Below are positions 55,109 to 64,000 of a stretch of 64,000 nucleotides of DNA, piece by piece (the first letter of the stretch is position 1; every line of letters starts with the position of its first letter). The translations under genes were made by a program, and so were the position numbers. Under the pieces are notes generated by a model that was not told where the DNA came from, did not search any database, and was given only the letters and a program-made list of their open reading frames with translations. Origin of the DNA: CAWKAV01 sp963847735 (GTDB lineage: Bacteria; Desulfobacterota; Desulfuromonadia; Desulfuromonadales; BM103); contig CAWKAV010000007.1 of NCBI GenBank assembly GCA_963847735.1, forward strand, positions 18,838 through 82,837, given 5' to 3'.

Positions 55109-56063
55109 ATGAAACTCATCATCCAGATACCATGTTTCAATGAGGCCGAAACCCTTGCAATAACCCTTGCGGATCTGCCGAAGGAATTGCCGGGTTTCGA
55201 CAAGGTTGAATGGTTGGTTATCGATGACGGCAGCGAGGACGCAACGGTCGAAGTCGCCAGGGCGAACGGTGTGGACCACATCGTCTCCTTCAGCAAGAAC
55301 CAGGGGCTGGCCCGGGGGTTCATGGCCGGTCTGGATGCCTGCCTCAAGCTGGGCGCCGATGTGATCGTGAATACCGATGCGGATAATCAATACAATGCCC
55401 ATGATATCCCCCTCCTGGTGCAAACCGATACTGGACGGGAAAGCGGATGTCGTGATTGGTGCACGGCCGATTTCCGAAATAGAACATTTCCCGTTTATCA
55501 AAAAACAGTTGCAAAAGCTGGGAAGCTGGGTGGTTCGATTGGCGAGCAGGACAGATATCCCTGACGCTCCGAGCGGTTTCCGGGCGATGAGCCGCGATGC
55601 GGCGATGCGGCTGAATGTTTTCAGCGATTTTAGTTACACGATGGAGACGATCATCCAGGCCGGACAGAAGAACATGTCGATCATTTCTGTCCCGATCCGG
55701 GTCAATGAAGACCTGCGGCCTTCCCGCCTGGTGAAAAGTATTCCCAATTATCTTCGCAAGTCTGCCGTAACCATCGTCAGGATTTTCGTCGTTTACAAGC
55801 CGTTTCGTTTTTTCATGGCTCTCGGCCTGATTGCATTCGCGGCAGGTTTCCTCATCGGCTTACGGTTTCTCTATTATTATCTGTTCACTGATGATACCGC
55901 GGGCCACATCCAGTCGCTGATCCTGGCATCGATCCTCCTTGGGATGGGCTTTCAGGGTTTTGCGCTGGCTTTCCTGGCCGATCTGCTGGCGGTCAACAGA
56001 AGGCTGATGGAGGATGTCCAGTACAGGATAAGGAAAACCGAGAGCCAGAGAGATAATGATTGA
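55109..56063 (+). CDS. DPM-type family 2 glycosyltransferase with C-terminal membrane helices (frameshifted)
   Basis: About 317 residues after repair. 'LIIQIPCFNEAETLAITLAD', 'WLVIDDGSEDATVEVA', 'NQGLARGFMAGLDACLKLGA' and 'VIVNTDADNQYNAHDIPLLV' are DPM/GT2 motifs; 'DAPSGFRAMSRDAAMRLN' follows. Two membrane helices near the end ('FFMALGLIAFAAGFLIG' and 'LILASILLGMGFQGFALAFL') match the layout of the gene at 53824. The frame shifts +1 in an AAA run at 55422-55424, where removing one A gives 'LVQPILDGKADVVIGAR'. Confidence 0.8.
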
Positions 56064-56102
56064 TTTATTCACTTTTCATATTGTTTATGGCGATAAGAAG
56101 GG

Positions 56103-57246
56103 ATGAATTTCCATATTATCACCAGCTCATACCCTGCGACACCCCAGGACCCTTCAGGGACGGCAGGCCTGTTCGTTCGTCAATTTGCTCTTGAGTTGGT
56201 GAAACTGGGGCACACCGTTGTCGTCCAGCCCGTGGCACGTAAGCCTCATTATCATTCAGATCCCGGCATAATTGTCGTCCCCACGCCCTGGAAAGGCGGT
56301 GATCGGGAGTTGGCGTCCATGAATTTGGCAAACCCGATGAACTGGCCGATATTCTTCTCGTTTTTTGTCAATGGGATCAGAAACACACGCAGCATAAACA
56401 AGAGTCATGCGATAGACAGAATGCTCTGCATGTGGGCCGTACCCTCCGGGGTCTTCGGCTTGGCGGGAAAGTTCAATACGCAGATCCCCTACGATGTCTG
56501 GGCTCTTGGTTCCGATATCTGGAAGATCAGAAAAATCCCCTGCCTGGGCAAAATGCTGCTGACCCGGATCATGAAGGGTGCCGACAGGGTTTATGCCGAC
56601 GGGCTTCAGTTGTGCCGCGATGTGACCGAAATCACGGACGTGACTTGCGATTTCCTTGCGAGCAGCAGAACTCTGCCTCAACCACAGGAAAAGGTCGTTT
56701 TCCCCGAAGAGCCGGAGGTCAGGCATTTCCTGTTTGTCGGACGCTACCATGTGAACAAAGGGCCCGACCTGCTTCTCGAGGCGATCTCTCTGCTGCCAGA
56801 TGAGACCAGGGAGACGATCCGTGTTCACATGTTCGGCCTTGGTCCTATGGAAGCCGAGTTGCATAGAAGGGTCGAAGAGCTGCAGCTGGGTCGTTATGTA
56901 AATCTTAACGGCCCTATCCAGGCTCAGGAGCTGTCGAATTATCTCGACAGCGTGTCTTTCCTGGTGATCCCGTCACGCATCGAAAGCATCCCCGTGGTGT
57001 TCTCCGATGCCATCCAGAGGGGAACCCCGGTTGTCGCGACTCCTGTTGGTGATTTGCCCCACATCATAGAAGAGTTCGGCTGTGGAATCGTTGCTGATAA
57101 CGTAAGCGCCGAAGCTCTGTCCGCAGCACTTGTCAAGGCCGCGGCTACGGATAAGGCCGTCTATGAAACATGCCACCGCAAGCGCTTATAAGCGATTTGA
57201 CATCAGGGCCACGGTTGCCAAATGGCTCGATACCACCTCGGCGTGA
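56103..57246 (+). CDS. Family 4 glycosyltransferase (frameshifted at C-terminus)
   Basis: About 380 residues. 'IITSSYPATPQDPSGTAGLF' and 'LELVKLGHTVVVQPV' at the N-terminus, 'IPYDVWALGSDIWKI' in the middle, 'HFLFVGRYHVNKGPDLLLEA' and 'LVIPSRIESIPVVFSDAIQR' in the C-domain: a GT-B retaining enzyme. The open frame stops at 57191, but one base later in phase (near 57172-57178) the reading 'ASAYKRFDIRATVAKWLDTT' continues to a TGA at 57246, a normal C-terminus for this family. Hence another probable +1 insertion. Confidence 0.8.
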
Positions 57247-57324
57247 CATGCTATTAGCCATTGGCTTGCACGTAACTGTCGGTGTCATTAAACGATAGTA
57301 GAGTCAGCGGAAATATAAGTATAC

Positions 57325-58484
57325 ATGATCGCTCGAATCAGACCTGAAACCAGATACGCTCACCTGTTCCGCAGCCTTTATGCCGGTGCTGTTTATCAGA
57401 ATATGCTGGAAGAAAAACTGAAAGCATATTTTGGCGTCGAAGAGGTTCTGCTCACCCATGGTGGGCGGGTCGGATTGTACTATCTGCTGAAAGCCTTGCC
57501 GCAAAAAAAAGTCTACTTGCCTGCGTATACCTGTTGGGCGGTTCCTGACGCGATCAAGCGTGCCGGTAAGGAACTGGAATATGTCGACATCAAACTCGAA
57601 GACTACAACATGGATGTCGAAAAACTGTCGATTGCGTCACCCCCGGTTCAATCATCCTCGCAACCCACCAGTTCGGTATTCCGTGTGACATTGAGGCTCT
57701 CAAGACGATTGCCAACGATAGAAACTGTCTGGTCCTGGAAGATAACGCCGCCGGCTTTGGCTCGACGTTCAAGGGGCAGAAAACAGGCAGTTTCACTCCT
57801 GCCAGCATTATAAGCTTCGAATTCTCCAAGACGTTGACGTGCGGCAAAGGGGGCGCCGTCCTGTTCAACGATCGTGACTTGTATTTAAAAGTCAAAGAGA
57901 TCTATGAGCGAGAGACAAGAAACGCCCGGTATCATGAGGCCCTCAGGCATCTCTCCTCCCTTGCCGGTTATTTGCTGATGACAAATAAAAGATCTATTAT
58001 GATGTGACTCATTGGTTGTTCGACAAGACCAAAGGGACAACGACCGGGTATCCGCCACCAGATTCTGCCGAAGCAAATATTCATTACCGTTCCGGGTTTG
58101 ATAATGTTCGAGCCAAACTGGCGCATTGCGGGATGAAGGATATTGACCAGGTTATTTCCAGGAGAACCGGGATTGCTAAATTCTACCTGGATGAACTGGC
58201 TGCCTGTGAAAGGATCGCACTGCCCGCTTATCCCGACTACAAGTCGCCGGTTTTCATGAGGTTTCCTGTCAGGGTGAAAGATGTCAGGAAAGCAGATTTC
58301 TATGCAAAATGCGTAAAAAAAGGGGTGGATCTGGCCTTTACCTTTTCCTATAGCTGCGAACCGGACAGCCGCGAGAGCTCCCCACTCCCACAAGGCTGCC
58401 GAAACAGTTCTCAATTTGCCTGTTTACAGTAAGTTGACCGATAATGATCTGCAGAAGATCAAGGAAGTGATATTAACGGCATAA
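57325..58484 (+). pseudogene. DegT-family aminotransferase, disrupted by three indels
   Basis: About 386 residues if repaired. The start 'MIARIRPETRYAHLFRSLYA' and 'LLTHGGRVGLYYLLKALPQK' match the paralogue at 59994. The frame changes near 57634-57640 (apparent loss of one base), near 58000 (loss of one base) and in CCCC at 58380-58383 (gain of one base). Between them the translation is conserved: 'ATHQFGIPCDIEALKTIAND', 'VLEDNAAGFGSTFKGQKTGS', PLP lysine in 'ISFEFSKTLTCGKGGAVLF', and the end 'LPVYSKLTDNDLQKIKEVIL' before TAA 58484. Three indels, two of them deletions, make decay more plausible here than elsewhere, but sequence error is still possible. Confidence 0.65.
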
Positions 58485-58571
58485 CTGTCTTCACAGTGTT
58501 CCGTCAGGCAAACTCGCCTGCAGAGAATCTGTTGCGCGGTGAAGTGTGTTCGTCGATATTGCTAGAGGACA

Positions 58572-59979
58572 ATGATGGCTGTAAACGTATTGCTGATGCG
58601 TCCCAAAAGCCCGATTCAGAAAGTCGTTCCGATCGGATTGCTTTATCTCAGCGCGTACTTAAAAAAAACTTGCCCGGAAGTTAATGTCAAGCTCATTGAC
58701 TTCAGGCTGAATGAAGAAAAGGCCTACGGTGAGCTGCGCACTTACCTCGAAGGCTTCAAACCGGATATCATCGGCATCTCCAGCCTGAGCCTGGAGCTGG
58801 TTGAATCAATCGCCCTGGCGAAGCAATGCCGAAAGACCTTTGCAAATGCAATCTGCGTGCTTGGCGGCCCGGCCTCTTCCTCGGATTATGATCTCATCGA
58901 ACCGTTGAACGTTTTCGACCGGATCGTGGTCGGTGAAGGTGAAGAGATCTTCAAGGGCATCGTCAACAACACCATCAGTGATAAAAGCACCACGCTTCAC
59001 GCTTCTGACTATCCTCCGGTCGATGTCAACTCTGTCGACATGCCCGACTACTCCATCATCAACCTGCCTGACTATTTTCTCCGGGACAACAGCCACGAGG
59101 CTTTTCAAAGCTTCAGGAAATACGTGCCCATTTTTACCTCTCGCGGCTGCCCCTTTGATTGCGGGTTCTGTTTTCACCTGTTCGGCAAGAAAGTCCGTTT
59201 CCGGGATATAGACAATGTCTGTCGTGAAGTGGAATACCTGGTCGAGAACTACGGGATTAAAGAGATCCATATCGAAGACGATGTCTTCAACCTGGATCCG
59301 GAAAGGGTGAAGCAGTTTTTCGGGTTCCTGCAGAAGAAAAACATTCGCCTCGCGGTCTCCTTCCCGAACGGGATCATCTATAAAAACCTCGATGAAAACC
59401 TCGTCAGAATCTTGAAAAATGGAGGCGTTTACCGGGTCAGTTTCGGCATTGAGAGTACCTCGCCGCCGATCATGGACTTGATCTCGAAGAAGCATGATGT
59501 CAAGAAACTTGACGAGGTGATTCGTTTGTTCGACCAGTATCATATCCTCACCCACGGTTTTCTGATCACGGGTTTCCCGACAGAAACCGAAACCGATCTC
59601 GACGACAACGATCGGGTTTATATTGAAATCACGGCTGCATACCTTCAGATTCGCGCACTATGTCCCGTTCAGAGGCACACCGCTTTACAAGCAATTTCAC
59701 CATCTGTTCGAAAATCAAGGTCTCGACGACACGATGAATGCTCGTTACAGCGCGGAACAGGTTTACTCTGAGATTCCGGAGCAGGTCATAAGAGCCAAAG
59801 TCCGCGCGGCATCTATAAAATTTTATCTCAACCCGTTTCGGATTTATCGCATTGCCGTGGCCATGAAAAAGAAAGTCCTGGTCCGCTTCGTATTACGCAA
59901 AACATGGCTCTATTTATCGAAACTTGCCGGTAAAAATACATTGCACAGCCAGGTTGCGGAAAATAATGTCCAGCACTGA
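58572..59979 (+). CDS. B12-binding radical SAM protein (frameshifted)
   Basis: About 468 residues after repair; AGAGGAC precedes twin ATGs at 58572/58575. The N-terminal cobalamin-binding-like domain ('VLLMRPKSPIQKVVPIGLLY', 'FKPDIIGISSLSLELVESIA', 'CVLGGPASSSDYDLI', 'VVGEGEEIF') is followed by the radical SAM core with CxxxCxxC in 'SRGCPFDCGFCFHLFG', then 'KEIHIEDDVFNLDPERVK' and 'GVYRVSFGIESTSPPIMDLI'. A +1 shift at 59607-59608 is bridged as 'DLDDTIGFILKSRLHTFRFA'. Family members carry out methylations or rearrangements. It sits between two DegT aminotransferase paralogues, suggesting modification of the same unusual sugar or lipid head group. Confidence 0.8.
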
Positions 59980-59993
59980 AACAAGGCCCCGGT

Positions 59994-61163
59994 TTGATGA
60001 TCGCCCCTATCAGAAGTGAAATTCAGCTCCGCGACGTGCTCGCCAGTGTGTGCCGCAACAAAGGCTATGGCAAAAAGCTGGAGGCCGCATTCGCTGAATA
60101 TTTTTGTGTCAGCAGGGTTCTCCTGACGCACTCGGGCCGGTCGGCACTCTATTTCCTCCTCAGGGCGTTGCCGCAAAAAAAAGTCTATCTGCCGGCATAC
60201 AATTGCTGGGCCGTCGCCGAAGCCGTCATGTATGCGGAAAAGCAGATCGAGTATGTCGATATCAGGCTGGATGATTTCAACATGGACCTTGCCAGGCTGC
60301 GGGATGTCCTTGAGCCCGGCTCCATTATCATCGCAACGCACCAGTTCGGCATCCCCTGCGATATCGATGCGATCCTGCAGTTGGCGTCAGAACGACATTG
60401 TTTCGTCATCGAGGACAATGCTGCCGCCTTCGGTTCGGAAATCAGAGGGAAGAAAACCGGCAGTTTTGCCGCGGCCGCGATCCTGAGCTTTGACAATGCA
60501 AAGACCGTCGTATCGGGAAAAGGTGGCGCGATCCTGTTCAATGATGAAGCGCTTTATGACAAGGTCAGGGAGATCTATGCCAGGGAGGTCAGGCCCGTCG
60601 GTATCTTCGCGCCGTTGAAATCCATGGTGATGGCGCTGGGCTACTGCTACGCCACCCACAAACGGGTGTATCCGTTCACCTACGCGATTTTCAAGGCCAT
60701 CCGAGGGTCGTCCAGGGCCAGGAAAGACAACGGCCCCGAAAGCAAAGCAGCCTACCGGCTCGACTTTGATGATATGCGAGCAAAGCTTGCGTACCTGAAC
60801 CTGAAGCGGGTCGATGAAATCATCAACAGGAGAGAAAGGCTTGCCGAGTCTTACCTGGCCGATGATGCTCTGTCCGCAGTCGTTTCCTTGCCGGTCGTGG
60901 CGGAACACGCAAAAGCCGTGTTCATAAAGCTTCCGTTCAGGCCGAAAAGATTGCACAGGGCGTTGTTTTATGAAAAATGCAAAGACCGGGGGGTCGATCC
61001 GGAATACCTCTTCCCGTACCACTACGGTAGAGGACCAGCGCAGCTTTCCCAATGCCCGAACGGCAGCAGAGCAGGGCATGGCCCTGCCGATGTACAGCAG
61101 GCTGAGTGACGAGGACGTCTGCAGAATCAAAAGGGTCATTAAAGACGTCTGCGATCCAGATAA
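59994..61163 (+). CDS. DegT-family aminotransferase (frameshifted at C-terminus)
   Basis: About 385 residues. 'VLLTHSGRSALYFLLRALPQ', 'VYLPAYNCWAV', 'IATHQFGIPCDIDAIL', 'FVIEDNAAAFGSEIRGKKTG' and the PLP lysine in 'LSFDNAKTVVSGKGGAILFN' define a DegT/DnrJ/EryC1 enzyme. It is the intact-looking paralogue of the gene at 57325; both share 'ALPQKKVYLPAY'. The frame shifts +1 around 61010-61030, after which 'NARTAAEQGMALPMYSRLSD' aligns with the paralogue's end. The true stop is unclear: the shifted frame stays open to 61299, and the end given assumes a stop near 61163. Product unknown; probably transfers an amino group to a keto sugar. Confidence 0.7.
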
Positions 61164-61177
61164 CGAGATAGCGCAGG

Positions 61178-61979
61178 ATGTACCTACCGCGCATGTTGAA
61201 ACCAGGAAATTCCTTTTTTTTAACCTCTCTTACTATTGGCTGGACACAGAGGCCTTTCTCGCAACCGATCAGCGCATCGCACTGCTTAAGGACTCATGAC
61301 GAGCTGCCGGCAAAACGAGTTTCACCTGAGGTTCTGCTATAAAACGTTTCTCATCGATTTAAACAAAACCAAAGAAGACATCTTTGCCGCTTTCGATGCG
61401 AAAAGCGCACGGTATGAAATCAGAAAAGCATCAAGATGCGGAGTCATTGTCAAGCAGGCGGCTTCAGTTGCCGAGAAAATGCAATTTTACGACTTCTACC
61501 AGGAGTTCGTCGACGATCCGCAACGCAGGGGCAAAATCCTGGTTTTACAGAAAAGTGAGCTGGCCCGGCTGCATGTATTTTATGCGCTCTCGGCAGAAGG
61601 TGAGTACCTTGGCGGGATCGGTCTGCTGCCATCGCCCGATGGCAAGTTTCTCTTGTACAAATACGCCGCTACGCTGCACAGGGCCAGTGAGAACGAACTG
61701 ATGCTCTGGCAGGCGATTCAGTATGCAAAAGCTGCCGGCTTTGAATTTTTCGACATGAGCTGGATGACCCTGACGGAAGACAGGACCAGCGACGCATACC
61801 GCCTGTATCAGTTCAAAAGGAAGTTCGGCGGCGAACTGGTCGATTTCTACACCTATGTGAAATTCAACGGAGCTTTAAAGCTTTTGGCGCAACCCTTTGA
61901 GTGGACCCTGAATAGGTTCTTCGGCGGCGATATCAACCAGTTTGCTTTATTCCTGAAAAAAATAAAAGTGTTCAAATAA
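61178..61979 (+). CDS. FemAB/GNAT-like acyltransferase (N-terminus frameshifted)
   Basis: About 267 residues if two apparent single-base losses near the start are allowed (T run 61211-61220 and near 61292). The clear ORF from ATG 61296 has 'FHLRFCYKTFLIDLNKTKED', 'FDAKSARYEIRKASRCGVIV', 'YFYALS'-like and 'GYLGGIGLL'-like strands, then 'LMLWQAIQYAKAAGFEFFDM'. This is the layout of FemAB-like/GNAT acyltransferases found in glycan loci, which transfer an aminoacyl or acyl group to an amino sugar. The upstream stretch 'FNLSYYWLDTEAFLATDQRI' belongs to the same family start. It would act on the amine made by the aminotransferase upstream. Confidence 0.68.
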
Positions 61980-61989
61980 CCGGCCAGGT

Positions 61990-62704
61990 GTGAACGTGAA
62001 ATTCAACTTTTTCGATGTCAATAAAATCAACTGCAGATACTTCAGCCGGGGGGAGCAGCTTGAACTCTACAAAGAGACCTACGTCGATTTGCTGCCGCCG
62101 GAGCAGAAGCTCTTTCCGAAGTATATAAAAGATGGCGATGCCGTGTTGGACCTCGGCTGTGGTGCCGGTCGAACGACTCTGCACATCCATGCGATCACCG
62201 ACCAGGTCATCGGCACCGATATCTCCGAGGTCATGATCGAAACGGCACGGGATAAACATCCCGGCATCGAGTTCAGGGCAATGGATGCGAGCAAAATCGA
62301 CTATCCCGACAACCACTTCGACGTGGTTGTGTTTTCATACAACGGCCTCTGTTATCTGTATCCCGAGGAGAAAAGAAACGCAGGCGATTAAAGAGGTTTA
62401 CCGGGTTCTGAAAAGTGGCGGCAAATTCATTTTCAGCTCATTTACCCGCTACCCGCCGTACACGCTTTCCTCGATCGTCAATATTATCGTAACGACGATA
62501 TTCATGGGTTTCAGAAGCAGGTATAAAATTCACCTGACGAGATATGGCATGACGGTCAACTACGAAACTTTGCCCGATGAAGAAATAAAGCTTATGAAGG
62601 CCATGAATTTCGAGCTGGAGGAGATGGTTCCTATGCAGGAGCGGGTCGGATGCCTCGGCTACACGCCTGACATATCAACCTATTACGTCTTCAACAAACG
62701 CTAG
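61990..62704 (+). CDS. SAM-dependent methyltransferase (frameshifted)
   Basis: About 237 residues after repair, starting at GTG 61990 or 61996. 'AVLDLGCGAGRTTLHIHAIT', 'VIGTDISEVMIETARDKHPG', 'FDVVVFSYNGLCYLYP' and 'VLKSGGKFIFSSFTRYPPYT' are class I methyltransferase motifs. One +1 shift in an AAA run (62376-62378) is bridged as 'PEEKRTQAIKEVYRVL'. It follows the acyltransferase closely and probably methylates the same compound. Confidence 0.8.
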
Positions 62705-62746
62705 TGGGGGCGCATAATCCCCCGGTTATGAGAAAAAGCTCCAGAC

Positions 62747-63745
62747 ATGTGGTTTAAGCAGAAAAAAATCACCGAGTTAATCGGTTACCTTCTGACTTTT
62801 CTGTCACTGGTCTATATTGCCGGCATTCTGGTCAATATCGATACCAGTCAACTGCATGTCAGCAATCCGCTCTTGTCTCTGGTGCTGATTCTGGTTTTCG
62901 GGGCACTGGCCTCGGTGTCGGTGTTGATTGGCGCATACAGCTGGAAGCTGATCCTCGAGTTTGTCAACGGTGCACCGGTTGCGACGCAAGACGTGTTTCG
63001 CGTCTACCTCAACTCCAATATAGCGAAATACCTGCCCGGCAATGTCATGCATTATGCCGGCCGGAATTATCTCGGCAGCAAGCTGGGCTGGAAAAATACC
63101 GAGATGGCATTCAGCAGCCTTCTGGAGTACATCTTCGGTTTCGGTCTGACCGGGTTGATCATTGTTCTGTTTGCACTGGCTGGACTTGTCAACCTGCCGC
63201 AGCAGTTTGAGCTGACAGTCGATACCCAGACGATTGCGAAATACCTGGCCATTGGTATTTTGATCGTCTTGACAACAATCACCATTCTTTTCTTATACCG
63301 ATATTTTTTCATCAAAGAGCAACCCGGCGTGACCGCACAAAAGATCTATGGCTACGCCTGCCGGTTTTTTACGGTCAGGTTTCTGATCCTCTTCGCCAAG
63401 ATGTTTTTCATTACGCTGGGATGTTTCCTCATCAATTGCCTCTTCTTCTTCTATCTATGCCAGGTGATCCTGGATTTCCCGCTCCGCCCGGAAGATTTCT
63501 TCAACGCGAATGCGGCCCTGAGCATAGCCAGCTACACGAGCATTTTGACGCCAGGTGTGCCGGGCGGCATCGGCGTCAAGGAATCCGTCTCGATCCTGCT
63601 GCTCTCGGCGTACGGATATCCGAAAGAAAGCCTGCTTCTGTCCCTGCTGGTTTTCAGGGTCTGCTGCGTGCTGGGGGACGTGTTTCCTTTCCTGATGGTA
63701 AAGCTATTTCCCAAGCGACTTTCGCACGGCGAGAATGACATCTGA
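62747..63745 (+). CDS. YbhN/AglD-like (LPG synthase TM domain) membrane protein
   Basis: 332 residues with about eight membrane helices. Family signatures are 'NIAKYLPGNVMHYAGRNYLG' and 'TSILTPGVPGGIGVKESVSI', then 'LLSLLVFRVCCVLGDVF'. It is a full-length member of the family seen broken at 52837-53706. Such proteins near glycan genes are proposed flippases or transferases of lipid-linked sugars. Its last 42 bases overlap the convergent aminotransferase gene on the other strand. Confidence 0.82.
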   Translation: MWFKQKKITELIGYLLTFLSLVYIAGILVNIDTSQLHVSNPLLSLVLILVFGALASVSVLIGAYSWKLILEFVNGAPVATQDVFRVYLNSNIAKYLPGNVMHYAGRNYLGSKLGWKNTEMAFSSLLEYIFGFGLTGLIIVLFALAGLVNLPQQFELTVDTQTIAKYLAIGILIVLTTITILFLYRYFFIKEQPGVTAQKIYGYACRFFTVRFLILFAKMFFITLGCFLINCLFFFYLCQVILDFPLRPEDFFNANAALSIASYTSILTPGVPGGIGVKESVSILLLSAYGYPKESLLLSLLVFRVCCVLGDVFPFLMVKLFPKRLSHGENDI

Positions 63746-64000
63746 GACATCATCCTTTGTCAGCTTCGCCGACAGCGGCAGGCTCACCGTCTGTCGTCCG
63801 ATGCGCATCGCGTTCGGATAGTCCTCAGGCCGCCAGCCGAAGGTCTGTTGGTAGTAGGGGTGTTCCGGGATGCTCAGGTAATGCACGCCGACGCCGATGT
63901 TTTCGGCCGTCATGGCATCGAGGAACGCATCGCGGCCGATTCCGGCTCTGGTTTCGTCAACCCGGACGGTATAGAGATGGTAGGCGTGGCGGGTATTGTC
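63704..64000 (-). CDS. DegT-family aminotransferase, C-terminal part (5' end outside window)
   Basis: At least 98 residues reach the window edge in frame. 'RHAYHLYTVRVDETRAGIG', 'DAFLDAMTAENIGVGVHYLS', 'PEHPYYQQTFGWRPEDYPNA' and 'SLPLSAKLTKDDVSDVIL' are the C-terminal third of a DegT/ArnB-type PLP aminotransferase. The lysine-bearing part lies outside. It ends inside the 3' end of the convergent YbhN-like gene. Confidence 0.85.
   Translation of the reverse strand, partial: DNTRHAYHLYTVRVDETRAGIGRDAFLDAMTAENIGVGVHYLSIPEHPYYQQTFGWRPEDYPNAMRIGRQTVSLPLSAKLTKDDVSDVILAVRKSLGK

Noticed and set aside
62706..62722. GGGGG/CCCCC hairpin after the methyltransferase as a terminator
   Set aside because: Five-base stem with a seven-base loop and no following T run; too weak to call.

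Overview
The window reads like a chromosomal segment of a metal-reducing Desulfuromonadia/Geobacterales-type bacterium. This is inferred from the density of multiheme c-type cytochromes (71 visible CxxCH motifs in the first 18.7 kb), their pairing with NHL/YVTN beta-propellers, and the system II cytochrome maturation protein ResB. No marker gene fixes the taxon.

Region 1 (1-18650, all + strand) is an extracellular electron-transfer locus. It begins with the 3' end of a multiheme cytochrome and a strong terminator. Next come an outer-membrane beta-barrel, three CsgG-like secreted proteins or lipoproteins, a periplasmic parvulin-like chaperone, a 26-heme lipoprotein and a 16-heme secreted cytochrome. 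The tail alternates beta-propellers with 7-, 10- and 8-heme cytochromes. Many genes overlap or nearly touch, so much of it is probably co-transcribed. Barrel, lipoprotein cytochrome and soluble cytochrome together resemble a porin-cytochrome conduit, and the CsgG-like/PPIase block may be its assembly or export apparatus (inference).

Region 2 (18757-27541) holds a divergent resB, a TMTC-like membrane glycosyltransferase with TPRs, two secreted DUF1566/Lcl-type proteins (one with four InlB-type B-repeats), and an STT3/PglB-family oligosaccharyltransferase.

Region 3 (27769-64000) is a large surface-glycan or glycoprotein locus. It has a Wzx flippase, sugar-modifying enzymes (C-methyltransferase, 3,5-epimerase-like, three SDRs, four DegT aminotransferases), many GT2 and GT4 glycosyltransferases, a polysaccharide deacetylase, two radical SAM/SPASM proteins, a B12-type radical SAM protein, a FemAB/GNAT-like protein, two YbhN/AglD-like membrane proteins and two further large membrane proteins of GT-C type. 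I see no Wza/Wzc/Wzz export set and no initiating sugar-phosphate transferase here. With the STT3 homologue, this makes protein N-glycosylation or a lipid-linked glycan at least as likely as a Wzy-type capsule.

Two features run across the window. First, about twenty conserved genes are interrupted by single-base frameshifts, nearly all +1, which points to sequencing or assembly indels; I annotate these as whole genes and name the break. Second, heptanucleotide repeats, often in inverted pairs, occur between glycan genes and inside one glycosyltransferase ORF.
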